Source: an uncultured Marinifilum sp. (lineage in GTDB: Bacteria; Bacteroidota; Bacteroidia; Bacteroidales; Marinifilaceae). Taken from it: 64,000 nt of DNA. This document shows positions 54,984-63,929 of this stretch, piece by piece; within the stretch, counting starts at the first letter, position 1, and each line of letters opens with the position of its first letter. The position numbers and the translations under genes are program-made. The stretch spans positions 2,654,923 through 2,718,922 of the forward strand of contig NZ_OY781918.1 of the NCBI RefSeq assembly GCF_963677195.1, written 5' to 3'. The notes under the pieces were generated by a model, which was not told where the DNA came from, ran no database searches, and saw only the letters and a program-made list of their open reading frames with translations.

Positions 54984-55763
54984 ATGAGAAAAATATCAAT
55001 TTATATATGCATGTTGTTTCTGATTGGATTTGCAGCATGTGACGATAGTGAAATTCTTACTTACGGAGAAGCAGATTACATCTATTTTGAGGCAGAAAAT
55101 GAAGATGAAGGATTTCCTCAAGCAAAATTTTCATTTGTATTCGAGGCAGATGAAGTGAGTGAAAAGAACATAGAGATTCCAGTTTTGGTAACGGGTAAAT
55201 TTGCCGGTGAAAACAGAACTTTTAGTGTAAAAGTGGTTGATTCTTTAACCACTGCCGTTGAAGGAACTCATTTTTCCATTGATCCTAATCAACAAATAAT
55301 TGTTGATAACGAAACTGGCGGTAATGTGGTAATCAATTTACAACGTACAGCGGATTTAAAAGAAAATAACCTGACCATTGGATTAGAATTGGTTGAAAAT
55401 GATCGATTTACTCCTGGAATACAGAAAGTAATTCAATTGAATATTAACGATTACTTCTCGAAACCTGAATGGTGGTATTTCATATATGTGTCTACCGATC
55501 CTCATATTGGACCATTTAATCAGACTAAAGGAATTCTTTGGCTAGAGTATTGGGAAATTTTTGATGGTTCTGATCCATGGAGCGTAGATCCTTATGTAGG
55601 ACCAAACGAAACCTACAGATACAATAGTGATTTATGTTGGGCAACCGTTAACTCATTTAGAGCCTGGTTAATTCAAAAAGAAGAAGATTCCGGTGAACTA
55701 ATTATCGATGAAGAAACAGGACTTAGAGTTTTGGACACTTTCGATTATCCATCTTATTATTAA
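54984..55763 (+). CDS. DUF4843-type lipoprotein
   Basis: This 259-residue lipoprotein (lipobox GFAAC, Cys19) fits the DUF4843 family commonly placed directly after SusD. An N-terminal beta-sandwich (ADYIYFEAENEDEGFPQAKF to GGNVVINLQRTADLKENNLT) is followed by a C-terminal region rich in aromatic residues (SKPEWWYFIYVSTD, WLEYWEIFDGSDPW) that could contact ligand. It begins 11 bases after susD. Likely surface-exposed; exact role unknown. Confidence 0.75.
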   Translation: MRKISIYICMLFLIGFAACDDSEILTYGEADYIYFEAENEDEGFPQAKFSFVFEADEVSEKNIEIPVLVTGKFAGENRTFSVKVVDSLTTAVEGTHFSIDPNQQIIVDNETGGNVVINLQRTADLKENNLTIGLELVENDRFTPGIQKVIQLNINDYFSKPEWWYFIYVSTDPHIGPFNQTKGILWLEYWEIFDGSDPWSVDPYVGPNETYRYNSDLCWATVNSFRAWLIQKEEDSGELIIDEETGLRVLDTFDYPSYY

Positions 55764-55782
55764 TTGATTAATGTAAAGCAAA

Positions 55783-57228
55783 ATGAAGAATATTATATAT
55801 CTATTATTATTGACTATATGTTGTTATTCATGTTTGGATGACGAAGGCAATTATGATTACATAGATCCGGGAACAATTGATTTTTCTAATATGGCAACCA
55901 ATTTAGATGCCATGATAGGGGAGAACCTGCTAATTGAAGGCAATTTTACGACCATGGCTGATGAGTCGGATTTGAAATTTGCCTGGTATGTAACTGAGCA
56001 AGATGATGATGGAGAGTATTATGCAGATACCTTAAGTAAAAGCAGAAATTTCGATCAGCTACTTACCTTAAAACCTGGCGAAGATGTTCATGTGATATAC
56101 TCGGTATACAATACCAAGTATGATGTGCATTTCAATCATGACCTATATATTGATGTGGTTACTCCATTTTCAACAGGATGGGCAATTCTGAAAGAAAAGG
56201 AAGGAAAGACTGAATTTGATTTCTATTCAGCAACTACTGGAACTCATTACAAAGATGTATTGGAAACTATTTCAGGGGTAAGTCTTGAGGGTAAGCCTGT
56301 AGAAATTGGATACAACTGGAGTCCTTATTACGATTTCAGTGCTTTGGCAATTTTAACAGACCAAGGGGGTGCATTTTTCGATCCTTACACGATGAAGAAA
56401 GAAGCAGATGTTTTGGATTTGTTTAACTCTGCATCTTATTTGAACTTGCCTTTTACAGGTGGTTTTTTGGGTAGACAAGCTTTTGACAGTAAATCAGCTA
56501 TTTTATGTGCAGGAGGAAAAGCATTTTTAAAATCAGGAAAAGAGTATTCTGCTAATTATTGGGAAGCACCTGTAGAAGGGGATTATATTGTAACTGATAA
56601 AATTTGTGCGGTTGCTACTAAAAATACTGTAGTTTTTGATGAAAAATACCAAAGGTATCTATTAGTAAAAAATGACAAAGGCGCTAATAAAATGGAAACA
56701 TTCATTTATGACGAAACAACTGATGCTTTTGATCCTAACAATTTAAATAAGGATTGTATTTGGATGAATGCAAATGCCTGGGATGGATTTTCATTATATG
56801 GGAAATCTACTTATGCAGTAGCAAAAGATGCAAGTCATTATTATATCCAGTCTTTTACTTCTGATTGGTTTGGAAAATTTATTGGACAAATGGAAGTGCA
56901 AATACCAGATGGTATCGTGAATGAAAACTCTCAAATTGTAAATAATGGTGTTTATCCTTATACTTATTTTACAAATGGAGGAAGCATTCATCGTTTTAGC
57001 CAGACTGCACAAGCGTTTGAGCAAAACTACATGAATATTGGCAGCGATATCAAAAATATTGCAGTAGATCATAATGGTGAAACCATGGCAATTGCTATTG
57101 ATAATGGATCTGGTTCTACAGTAATTTTATGGGATTTGATTGGCAACGAAGAAATTGAAAGATACGATGTTGATTCAAAAATCTTTGAAATTGTATACCG
57201 AAATGAGTCTAAAACCTCACCATGGTAA
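55783..57228 (+). CDS. PKD-like family lipoprotein
   Basis: This 481-residue lipoprotein (lipobox CYSC, Cys17) has an early Ig/PKD-like stretch (KFAWYVTEQDDDGEY, LKPGEDVHVIYSVYNTKYDV) and then a region of repeated aromatic and Gly-rich strands that looks like a propeller (for example TGWAILKEKEGKTEFDFYS). It matches the PKD-like proteins encoded with DUF4843 in Bacteroidota Sus-type operons. It follows by 19 bases. The function is not established; surface binding of the imported substrate is the simplest idea. Confidence 0.7.
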   Translation: MKNIIYLLLLTICCYSCLDDEGNYDYIDPGTIDFSNMATNLDAMIGENLLIEGNFTTMADESDLKFAWYVTEQDDDGEYYADTLSKSRNFDQLLTLKPGEDVHVIYSVYNTKYDVHFNHDLYIDVVTPFSTGWAILKEKEGKTEFDFYSATTGTHYKDVLETISGVSLEGKPVEIGYNWSPYYDFSALAILTDQGGAFFDPYTMKKEADVLDLFNSASYLNLPFTGGFLGRQAFDSKSAILCAGGKAFLKSGKEYSANYWEAPVEGDYIVTDKICAVATKNTVVFDEKYQRYLLVKNDKGANKMETFIYDETTDAFDPNNLNKDCIWMNANAWDGFSLYGKSTYAVAKDASHYYIQSFTSDWFGKFIGQMEVQIPDGIVNENSQIVNNGVYPYTYFTNGGSIHRFSQTAQAFEQNYMNIGSDIKNIAVDHNGETMAIAIDNGSGSTVILWDLIGNEEIERYDVDSKIFEIVYRNESKTSPW

Positions 57229-57273
57229 TGCTAGCATACAAAAATAAGTCTCTGACTTACTAAAATAATTCAC

Positions 57274-57305
57274 GAATATCCCTATCAATCAGGGTAGGGA
57301 TATTC
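57274..57305 (+). terminator. Hairpin between the PKD-like and TlpA genes (weak terminator or attenuator)
   Basis: A perfect 11-bp inverted repeat GAATATCCCTA / TAGGGATATTC with a 10-base loop lies 45 bases after the PKD-like stop. No T run follows, so full termination is doubtful; it may lower expression of the thioredoxin genes relative to the transporter genes. Confidence 0.5.
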
Positions 57306-57323
57306 ACTTCAATCATTCAACTT

Positions 57324-58385
57324 ATGAGAAACATAATTTCGAGCACAATTTGTGTTCTTGGGCTTGCTATGCTTTTTTCTTGCACGCAAACCAATACTAA
57401 ATGTACCATTAAAGGAAACTTTGGTGAGGGAACAGGAAAAATATCAGTTCCGCCATTTCAGAGAGTACAAACAATGGAAGATTATAAACGATTAAGTTTT
57501 GAATCCGAAATAGTTGACGGCTCATTTATTCTTGAACTAGATTCGATAGAATCTTTAAGAAGATTGAATATTAGCTGTGGAGAAAATTCACAATCGTTTG
57601 AATTTTTTAGTGAACCAGGCACATTCGAAATTTCTCAGGTTGACGGTAAATTCAAAATGCAGTTTGGTAAACTAAATGCAGAATACCAGGAACTCATGAG
57701 TAAAGTTGATCTGAAACAACTTTTACATCTTACATCATCTCATTCTGGTGAGCAAAATAATACAAATGAGAAGAAAGAATTAGAAGAACAGTTATGGGCT
57801 TTAACCAAAGATTATCCATCAAGCATTCCTCTAAGTCAAATGTTTTACCAGGTGTATAGCACTTCCGACCTACAAACTCTAACTAAGGTAATTAATGCAT
57901 TCTCACCTGAAATTCACAATTCCTACTATCTATCACAACTAATTGAAAGTAAAAAAAGAGAAGAAAAAATAGCAGTTGGACAGTCAGCTCCAGATTTTAA
58001 CCTACCAAATGTTGATGGAAACCTAGTAAATCAGGAAAAATACAAAGGAAAATACTTGCTGATAGATTTTTGGGCATCATGGTGCGGAGGATGTAGAGCA
58101 GGAATTCCAAACTTAAAAGAAGTGCATAAAGCGTTTCATGAAAAAGGATTAGAACTGCTGAGTATATCAATTGACCAAGACAAAGAAAAATGGTTAAAGG
58201 CAGTTGAAGAAGAAGATATGCCTTGGGAACAATTGTTGGATACAAAAAAGATGTTCGACGAATACAATAGCCGATTTGTACCCTTCATGGTATTTATTAC
58301 ACCAGAAGGAAAAATTGCAACCAAAGGTGTATTTCATGGCGAAGATGTTTGGAAAGAGCTACGCAAATTGGGATTTAAAAAATAG
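57324..58385 (+). CDS. TlpA-type thioredoxin-fold lipoprotein
   Basis: This 353-residue lipoprotein (lipobox LFSC, Cys20) has an N-terminal beta domain (about 25-115) with a helical linker, then a TlpA/AhpC-type thioredoxin domain (about 220-353): APDFNLPNVDGNLVNQ, LLIDFWASWCGGCRAGIPNL with active cysteines 254 and 257, and the cis-Pro loop FVPFMVFITPEG. The CGGC motif differs from the CPxC of classical TlpA. Such proteins reduce periplasmic disulfides. It follows the PKD-like gene after a hairpin. Confidence 0.88.
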   Translation: MRNIISSTICVLGLAMLFSCTQTNTKCTIKGNFGEGTGKISVPPFQRVQTMEDYKRLSFESEIVDGSFILELDSIESLRRLNISCGENSQSFEFFSEPGTFEISQVDGKFKMQFGKLNAEYQELMSKVDLKQLLHLTSSHSGEQNNTNEKKELEEQLWALTKDYPSSIPLSQMFYQVYSTSDLQTLTKVINAFSPEIHNSYYLSQLIESKKREEKIAVGQSAPDFNLPNVDGNLVNQEKYKGKYLLIDFWASWCGGCRAGIPNLKEVHKAFHEKGLELLSISIDQDKEKWLKAVEEEDMPWEQLLDTKKMFDEYNSRFVPFMVFITPEGKIATKGVFHGEDVWKELRKLGFKK

Positions 58386-58447
58386 ATACAAGATTAGCTT
58401 GTTGCAATTGCGAAAAAAATTAAAAACAGGATTCAAACTTAAACTGA

Positions 58448-58774
58448 ATGAGAAATAGAATAAGGAAAATTTTTGAATTATTAATAAGTATATTATTTGT
58501 TATAGTGATTACATTTCAGCCAATTTTTTCATTCTCATTCAGTTTTGGAAGATATCATATGTTAATTAAGTTGCTCTTACTTATTCCAATAACAGCAATT
58601 GCTTTTTCATATCATTACTTTTCTTCAGAATCACAACTTAAAATACGGAATAGACTTACTATAGTATTGATCTTGCTTTTAATACTATTCACATTTTCCA
58701 AACCTTATATACCGTCAGGAATGACACTTGAAGAGATATGGAATCTCATTATAACTTTTAGTGATGTTAAATAG
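58448..58774 (+). CDS. Small integral membrane protein, unrecognised
   Basis: This 108-residue protein has three hydrophobic segments at about residues 10-30, 38-56 and 68-86. I recognise no family. The N-terminus is Arg/Lys-rich (MRNRIRKIFE), suggesting a cytoplasmic start. It lies between the TlpA-type gene and the thioredoxin pair, so it may help deliver electrons across the membrane, but nothing in the sequence (no conserved Cys pair) supports that directly. Confidence 0.6.
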   Translation: MRNRIRKIFELLISILFVIVITFQPIFSFSFSFGRYHMLIKLLLLIPITAIAFSYHYFSSESQLKIRNRLTIVLILLLILFTFSKPYIPSGMTLEEIWNLIITFSDVK

Positions 58775-58905
58775 AAAAAATTAATGTAATCACTGCATAG
58801 TATTTTTTGAACCAAACCCTAGATCAGAAAACCAACCAATTGGAAGCTTTTGAGCACATTGCCTTAAGTGGGATTTAAATAAATTAATATTTAAAAATAA
58901 ACACA

Positions 58906-60108
58906 ATGAATAAATTGATTTTAATGCTGGCTGCTTTCTTTATAAGTACTAGTGTGTTCTCACAAGGAATAGAATTTGAACATGGAACGCTTGCCGAAGC
59001 TTTAAATAAGGCTAAAACTGAAAATAAGATCGTATTTATGGATTGCTACACCTCTTGGTGTGGTCCATGTAAAGCCTTGGCAAAAAATGTTTTTCCACAG
59101 AAAGAAGTAGGTGACTTCTTTAACAAGCATTTTGTGAGTTTAAAAATGGATTGCGAAAAAGGAGAAGGACCTGATGTTGCAAAAAGATACGAGGTAAAAG
59201 CTTATCCAACCATGCTTTTTTTAGATACAAAGGGTAATGTTATCCATAAACTAATAGGTGGATTACCTGCAGCTGATTTAATAAATGGAGCAAAATCGGC
59301 TATCAATCCTGAGCTGAGTTTAGGCTTTTTAAATCAGAAATATGAAGAAGGTAATAGAGAGCCTAAATTCTTGATTTCTTACTTAGAAGTTCTGAACGGA
59401 TCGGAGCGTGAAAAAATGCCAAAAGTTGCAAATGAGCTTTTCAAAAAAGTGCCAATGGAAAAGTTCATTACAAAGGAGCAGTTTTATATTATTGCTGCCG
59501 CGAAATATACTTATGGTAGTAAAGAGTTCGATTTGCTGTTAACAAATATTGAAAAGGTAAAAGAAGTTGCAAGTCCTTGGGAATACGATTCAAGTATCAG
59601 AAGAGTTGTCAACAAACATTTAGCCACTCGTGCCAAAGAATACAAGAGCATGGATGAGCTACATGCTGATTTCGATAAATATCACAAATTGGTTGGATTA
59701 GGAAGTGAAGCTGTTGTTAAAGGAAAGTTAGAGCGAATCTATTTCTTAGCCAATAATCAATTGCAAAATTGGTTCGATAGTCGCATGAGCGATGTGGAGA
59801 AGCAAAAGGATACAAATTTCCATGTGAATATGCTATTAGGAGTTGTTCAAGATGTCTTAAAAAAACCAGAGTTGTACAATTCTAAAAAAATTATGAAGCA
59901 GTGTTTTAAGCTTGCTGAGGGAATGACAAAGAATGAGAAGCAATACATTTCTGGTGAAATCCTTTTGATTCGACTTTATCTGCAAGAAGGCGATAAAAAA
60001 AATGCAAGCAAGCATTTTGACTTATGTTTGAATCACGCCAAAGAAAATAATGAAACAGGCTTAATTGGTTATATAGAACAATTTAAATCTCAGATTGAGA
60101 AATTATAA
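58906..60108 (+). CDS. Periplasmic thioredoxin-fold protein, tandem copy 1
   Basis: This 400-residue exported protein (signal MNKLILMLAAFFISTSVFSQ) has an N-terminal thioredoxin domain (about 21-135) with active site CGPC (Cys52 and Cys55) inside FMDCYTSWCGPCKAL and the cis-Pro region VKAYPTMLFLDTKGNV. Another Cys lies four residues before the active site. Residues 140-400 are helical, with TPR-like character. It is a close paralogue of the next gene: same length, same leader and same motif positions. Likely a disulfide reductase or chaperone for exported proteins. Confidence 0.87.
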   Translation: MNKLILMLAAFFISTSVFSQGIEFEHGTLAEALNKAKTENKIVFMDCYTSWCGPCKALAKNVFPQKEVGDFFNKHFVSLKMDCEKGEGPDVAKRYEVKAYPTMLFLDTKGNVIHKLIGGLPAADLINGAKSAINPELSLGFLNQKYEEGNREPKFLISYLEVLNGSEREKMPKVANELFKKVPMEKFITKEQFYIIAAAKYTYGSKEFDLLLTNIEKVKEVASPWEYDSSIRRVVNKHLATRAKEYKSMDELHADFDKYHKLVGLGSEAVVKGKLERIYFLANNQLQNWFDSRMSDVEKQKDTNFHVNMLLGVVQDVLKKPELYNSKKIMKQCFKLAEGMTKNEKQYISGEILLIRLYLQEGDKKNASKHFDLCLNHAKENNETGLIGYIEQFKSQIEKL

Positions 60109-60119
60109 AATACAGAACA

Positions 60120-61322
60120 ATGAAGAATATATTTTTATTACTAGTTGCAACGCTATTAAGTTGCAATTTATTTGCCCAAGGCATTGAGTTCGAACACGGA
60201 ACTTTTAACGAAGCATTGGCGAAAGCCAAAAAAGAAAACAAGCTTGTATTTATGGATTGCTATACCTCTTGGTGTGGTCCATGTAAGCATTTGGCAAAAA
60301 CTGTATTTACACAGAAAGAAGTAGGCGATTATTTCAATGCTAACTTTGTTTGTGTTAAAATGGATATGGAAAAAGGAGAAGGAATAGAGCTTTGTAAAAA
60401 ATATGGAGTTAAAGCTTTCCCAACTCTTTTATTTATTGATACAAAGGGAGAAGTTGTGCACAAAGTAGTAGGAGGCAAACCTGCCGGAGACTTAATTGAA
60501 GACGCCAAAGCAGCAACAAATCCAGAACTCAATATGAATGCTCTTACTGAAAAGTACAAGAATGGTAACAGGGATTACGATTTCATGATTACCCTGTTGA
60601 AAGCGTTGAACAACGAAGGAAATGATTTAATGGCTGGAGTTGTATCTAAGGAGTTATTGGCAAAGTATCCAATCGAAAAATTCTTGAATAAAGAGTTGTT
60701 TCAGGTAGTGAATTCAGGAAATTTAAGTTTCGAAAGTGATGATTTTAAAAAAGTACTTGGCAAACAAGATCAGCTAAAAAAAGAACTTGGAGAACAAGCT
60801 TTTGGTCAGTTTGTTGGAGGAGTTGTTTGGAAACATTTGAGTGCTTATGCTCAAATTTGCAAGAGTATAGAGGATTTGAAAAACGAAATTGCGAAGTGCG
60901 AACAAACCAAAGCTTGGCAGAGCAATGAATATGTAGAAAAAGAACTGAATAGCACATATTACTTGTCAAGCAATCAATATCAAAAATGGTTCGATTATAA
61001 TATTACTGCTTTAGGTCCAAAAACGGAGAGTAAGTACATTTATGGCTTATTGGATTTAGGTGATAAAATCTACTACAATCAAAAACTAAGAGAGCAAAAA
61101 GAAATTGTTGAACAGGCATTTACTTTGGCTAAAGAATTAGCAGATACAGAGCAAGGTCTTATTATTGGTAATTTCATGTTATCGAAAATGTATGTGATCA
61201 AGAAAGAAAAAGAAAAAGCATTAAAGTGCTTTAACCTATTCTACGATACCAACAAAAAGACCAGAGGTGAACTAACGCATCCAACCATCACGGATATTCG
61301 CGATGCGATTAAAGCTTTGTAA
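60120..61322 (+). CDS. Periplasmic thioredoxin-fold protein, tandem copy 2
   Basis: This 400-residue protein is the tandem paralogue of the preceding gene, 11 bases after it. Signal MKNIFLLLVATLLSCNLFAQ is followed by GIEFEHGTFNEALAKAKKEN, and the CGPC pair is again Cys52/Cys55, with VKAFPTLLFIDTKGEV as the cis-Pro loop. The C-terminal helical region has diverged more than the thioredoxin domain, which suggests different partner proteins. A strong terminator follows at 61407, closing the second locus. Confidence 0.87.
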   Translation: MKNIFLLLVATLLSCNLFAQGIEFEHGTFNEALAKAKKENKLVFMDCYTSWCGPCKHLAKTVFTQKEVGDYFNANFVCVKMDMEKGEGIELCKKYGVKAFPTLLFIDTKGEVVHKVVGGKPAGDLIEDAKAATNPELNMNALTEKYKNGNRDYDFMITLLKALNNEGNDLMAGVVSKELLAKYPIEKFLNKELFQVVNSGNLSFESDDFKKVLGKQDQLKKELGEQAFGQFVGGVVWKHLSAYAQICKSIEDLKNEIAKCEQTKAWQSNEYVEKELNSTYYLSSNQYQKWFDYNITALGPKTESKYIYGLLDLGDKIYYNQKLREQKEIVEQAFTLAKELADTEQGLIIGNFMLSKMYVIKKEKEKALKCFNLFYDTNKKTRGELTHPTITDIRDAIKAL

Positions 61323-61406
61323 TATAATCAATACCTATTTTAGAAATTATTCTAAATTTCATAATCATTCCGAGAGATTTTAATATAGATGTGTTGATTA
61401 AATCTG

Positions 61407-61442
61407 GAGCAGTCACATTTGGGAGTGGCTGCTCTTTTTTTT
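61407..61442 (+). terminator. Terminator of the second locus
   Basis: A 10-bp stem GAGCAGTCAC / GTGGCTGCTC with an eight-base loop is followed by eight Ts. Confidence 0.9.
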
Positions 61443-61554
61443 GCTTCAAGGTTAATTAAGGTTAAAAATTAAAATTTTATTCACCTATTTCTTCAAAAGT
61501 TTTGTTCGACTTTATGAAACTGATTTTAAGTACAAACCTTAATATGCATAAAGA

Positions 61555-63051
61555 ATGAAAAATTTAACCCGAAGATTTGCAGTATTGGTTCTTATGACCA
61601 TGTTTATTATTCCTGCTTATGCACAGATTGAAAAGTCGAATTTGAAAATATTATATGTAGGAAAAAATCCTGATAAGGAACTTTCTAAACGTGATCAGGC
61701 CTATGCACAGGATAAAGAGCGAACATTACATTTACAACAAACACGTTCTGCCGATTTTAAAGCCTTCCTAAATCAGTATTTTAATACGGTAAAAGTTGTA
61801 TTTAGCGAAGATTACAAAGAAGAAATGTCGGCTAAGTACGATGTTACTATTATCGATGATTATTTACCTATAATCTCAGGTGGACCAAAAGTAGATCCTG
61901 AAACTGGTAAAATGACTTATGAGCGTCGCAGGTACTTGTCAGAAGAATATGATGATGCTACTTTAATGATAGGAGAACCGTCTGCATTTACAGGGGAAGG
62001 TCGACAGTTAAAAATTGATCACCTGTGCTTGTGTTTGGATGCTCATGCACACAGCATGAAATTAAAGCATCCTGTTTTTAACAAACCTTACAAAGTTGAT
62101 ATTAACTATGAAGATGTTAAGTTGACAGGAAATTATCATGTAAGATATGGTGGTCGTAATTTACCTGAAAGTATGCCAATGTTAAGAATGCAAACTGAAG
62201 GTTACCGCGATGGGAAAGGATTTCCTGTAGGTTTGGTATCAGGCGGTTACGATTTTGATAATGGAATTGATGCAGAATGGATTTCGAGCGGAACTTGCGA
62301 CAAAGGAATAGAAGCTACCGCAATTGGTCGTCATGCTAACTTTTTTCATTGGGGATTTGTTGCTGCTCCTGAATACATGACGGAGAGTGCAAAGTTGGCT
62401 TTTATCAACGCAATTCACTACATCGCTCCATTTAAGGGTGCCAAACAAATTACCAGAAAAATTAAAGGAACCATGTTGCGTGAGTATATCAGAGAACAAG
62501 AATGGACATTATCCGATGAAGGATCATCGCGTTGGTTGGCTTATATCGAAAAAGGAGCTGTTAAGCAGAGAGAAGAAAAGAAAAAACTGCAGGAAAAGAA
62601 AAAACTGCAGGAAAAGAAAGATGCAGGTGAGGAGTTGAACGAAAGGGAAGAGATGATGCTTCAAATGCCGGATAGAAAAGAAACCCGTGCCTGGACCATT
62701 CGTCATGAACCAAAGGAATTGAAGGAAAGGTTTGGCGAAGACTGGTCTGCTTATGAGAATTATTACAAAGAAAATTTGGACTATTTCTACGCTACAGGTG
62801 ATAGATACGATATTGCTGTTGATGAAGATGCTAAGGCATTAGGAATTGCCAATTCTGATATGAAATTATTGGAAACAGCTATGAAAATGTGGAGGAAAGG
62901 TGAAAAGACAGAAATGGCTAAACGAATTTTAACCCGTTATACAAAAGAGTCTTTCGAAACTGCTGCAGAGTGGGCAAAATGGCTGAAAAGCAACAAGAAA
63001 AAACTGTACTTCTCGCAAGGAGATGGATACAAGTGGATAATACTACCTTAA
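61555..63051 (+). CDS. Secreted protein of unknown function, possibly ThuA/class-I-amidotransferase-like
   Basis: This 498-residue exported protein (signal MKNLTRRFAVLVLMTMFIIPAYA) is not recognised with confidence. Residues 28-305 look like a flavodoxin-like alpha/beta fold: LKILYVGKNPDKEL, YDVTIIDDYLPIISGG, and late ATAIGRHANFFHWGFVAAPE with FINAIHYIAPFKG, which resemble the closing part of ThuA-like domains. Residues 330-370 are a highly charged helix containing a duplicated KKLQEK block. The C-terminal part (385-498) is helical and ends in KWIILP. It stands alone between a terminator and a convergent regulator gene. A class-I-amidotransferase-like fold is a guess from layout. Confidence 0.55.
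   Translation: MKNLTRRFAVLVLMTMFIIPAYAQIEKSNLKILYVGKNPDKELSKRDQAYAQDKERTLHLQQTRSADFKAFLNQYFNTVKVVFSEDYKEEMSAKYDVTIIDDYLPIISGGPKVDPETGKMTYERRRYLSEEYDDATLMIGEPSAFTGEGRQLKIDHLCLCLDAHAHSMKLKHPVFNKPYKVDINYEDVKLTGNYHVRYGGRNLPESMPMLRMQTEGYRDGKGFPVGLVSGGYDFDNGIDAEWISSGTCDKGIEATAIGRHANFFHWGFVAAPEYMTESAKLAFINAIHYIAPFKGAKQITRKIKGTMLREYIREQEWTLSDEGSSRWLAYIEKGAVKQREEKKKLQEKKKLQEKKDAGEELNEREEMMLQMPDRKETRAWTIRHEPKELKERFGEDWSAYENYYKENLDYFYATGDRYDIAVDEDAKALGIANSDMKLLETAMKMWRKGEKTEMAKRILTRYTKESFETAAEWAKWLKSNKKKLYFSQGDGYKWIILP
62583..62618 (+). repeat. In-frame 18-base tandem duplication
   Basis: AAAACTGCAGGAAAAGAA occurs twice head to tail inside the secreted-protein gene, duplicating six residues of the charged helix. 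Copy number may vary between strains. Confidence 0.8.
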
Positions 63052-63135
63052 GGGTTAGGCAATTTATAATAAGAAAAGGGTGGCTAATTTACAAAATGCA
63101 AATAGTCTCCCTTGGCTTTATATTATATATTTTTT

Positions 63136-63843
63136 CTATTTCACCAAAAATAAATAGCCCCTACCGCGTAAGGTTTGAATTTCAATATTTTCGTCTTCGC
63201 TAAAGTAGTTGCGAAGTTTTTTAATGTAGACATCTAGGTTACGGGAGTTGAAAAAGGAGTCGTCGCCCCATACTTGCAGGAGAATGTCTTTACGTTCTAC
63301 AACCTTACTTCCCATCTCGGTTAGCTTTTTCAATAGTTCACCTTCGCGGTTCGAAAGATTAACGGTCTTCGAAGGCGTAATCAGCTCATATCTTTTTGGG
63401 AAAAAGGTGTAGGTTCCCAGCTTAATTTCGTCAAGTTCTTTTTTCTTTTCCTCTGCAGAACCATTATTCTGGGCGCCATGAATTCTTAACTGGTTTTCAA
63501 TTCTAATTACTAATTCTTCAATGCTAAATGGCTTACGGATATATTCTGTACCACCAGCCTCAAAGCCTTTTACTAGGTCAGCAGTTTCGGTTTTAGCCGT
63601 CAGGAAAATAATTGGAAGAGTTGGATATTTAGATCTGATGTGTTCACACAATTGATAACCATCAACATTAGGAAGCATAATATCCAGAACACAAACATCG
63701 GGCGTAAAATCATGAAATTTAGACATTACCTGGGCACCATCGGTTTCCCAAATAATATCGAATTCTTTTAAAATTAATGAGTCGTATACAATTTGACCTA
63801 AGTTGGGTTCGTCTTCTACGTAAAGTATTTTTGTTTTATCCAT
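63136..63843 (-). CDS. OmpR-family response regulator, RprY-like
   Basis: This 235-residue regulator has a receiver domain (residues 1-120: ILYVEDEPNLGQIVYDSL, the phosphoacceptor Asp in VCVLDIMLPNVDGYQLCEH, Lys in YIRKPFSIEE) and a winged-helix DNA-binding domain (about 138-235: NLSNREGELLKKLTEMGSKVV, LLQVWGDDSFFNSRNLDVYI, LRGRGYLFLVK). It resembles RprY of Bacteroides. The frame opens nine codons earlier, but the ATG at 63841-63843 (MDKTKILYVEDE) gives the standard start. The partner kinase is not in the window; it may lie beyond either end or elsewhere. Confidence 0.88.
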   Translation of the reverse strand: MDKTKILYVEDEPNLGQIVYDSLILKEFDIIWETDGAQVMSKFHDFTPDVCVLDIMLPNVDGYQLCEHIRSKYPTLPIIFLTAKTETADLVKGFEAGGTEYIRKPFSIEELVIRIENQLRIHGAQNNGSAEEKKKELDEIKLGTYTFFPKRYELITPSKTVNLSNREGELLKKLTEMGSKVVERKDILLQVWGDDSFFNSRNLDVYIKKLRNYFSEDENIEIQTLRGRGYLFLVK

Positions 63844-63929
63844 GATTATCTTAGCTTGAATGCTCTGCAAGATAAGAAAATGTAGGAAAAGTTGGAGAAT
63901 GTGATTTTGTTAATAATACTTAAATTTGA

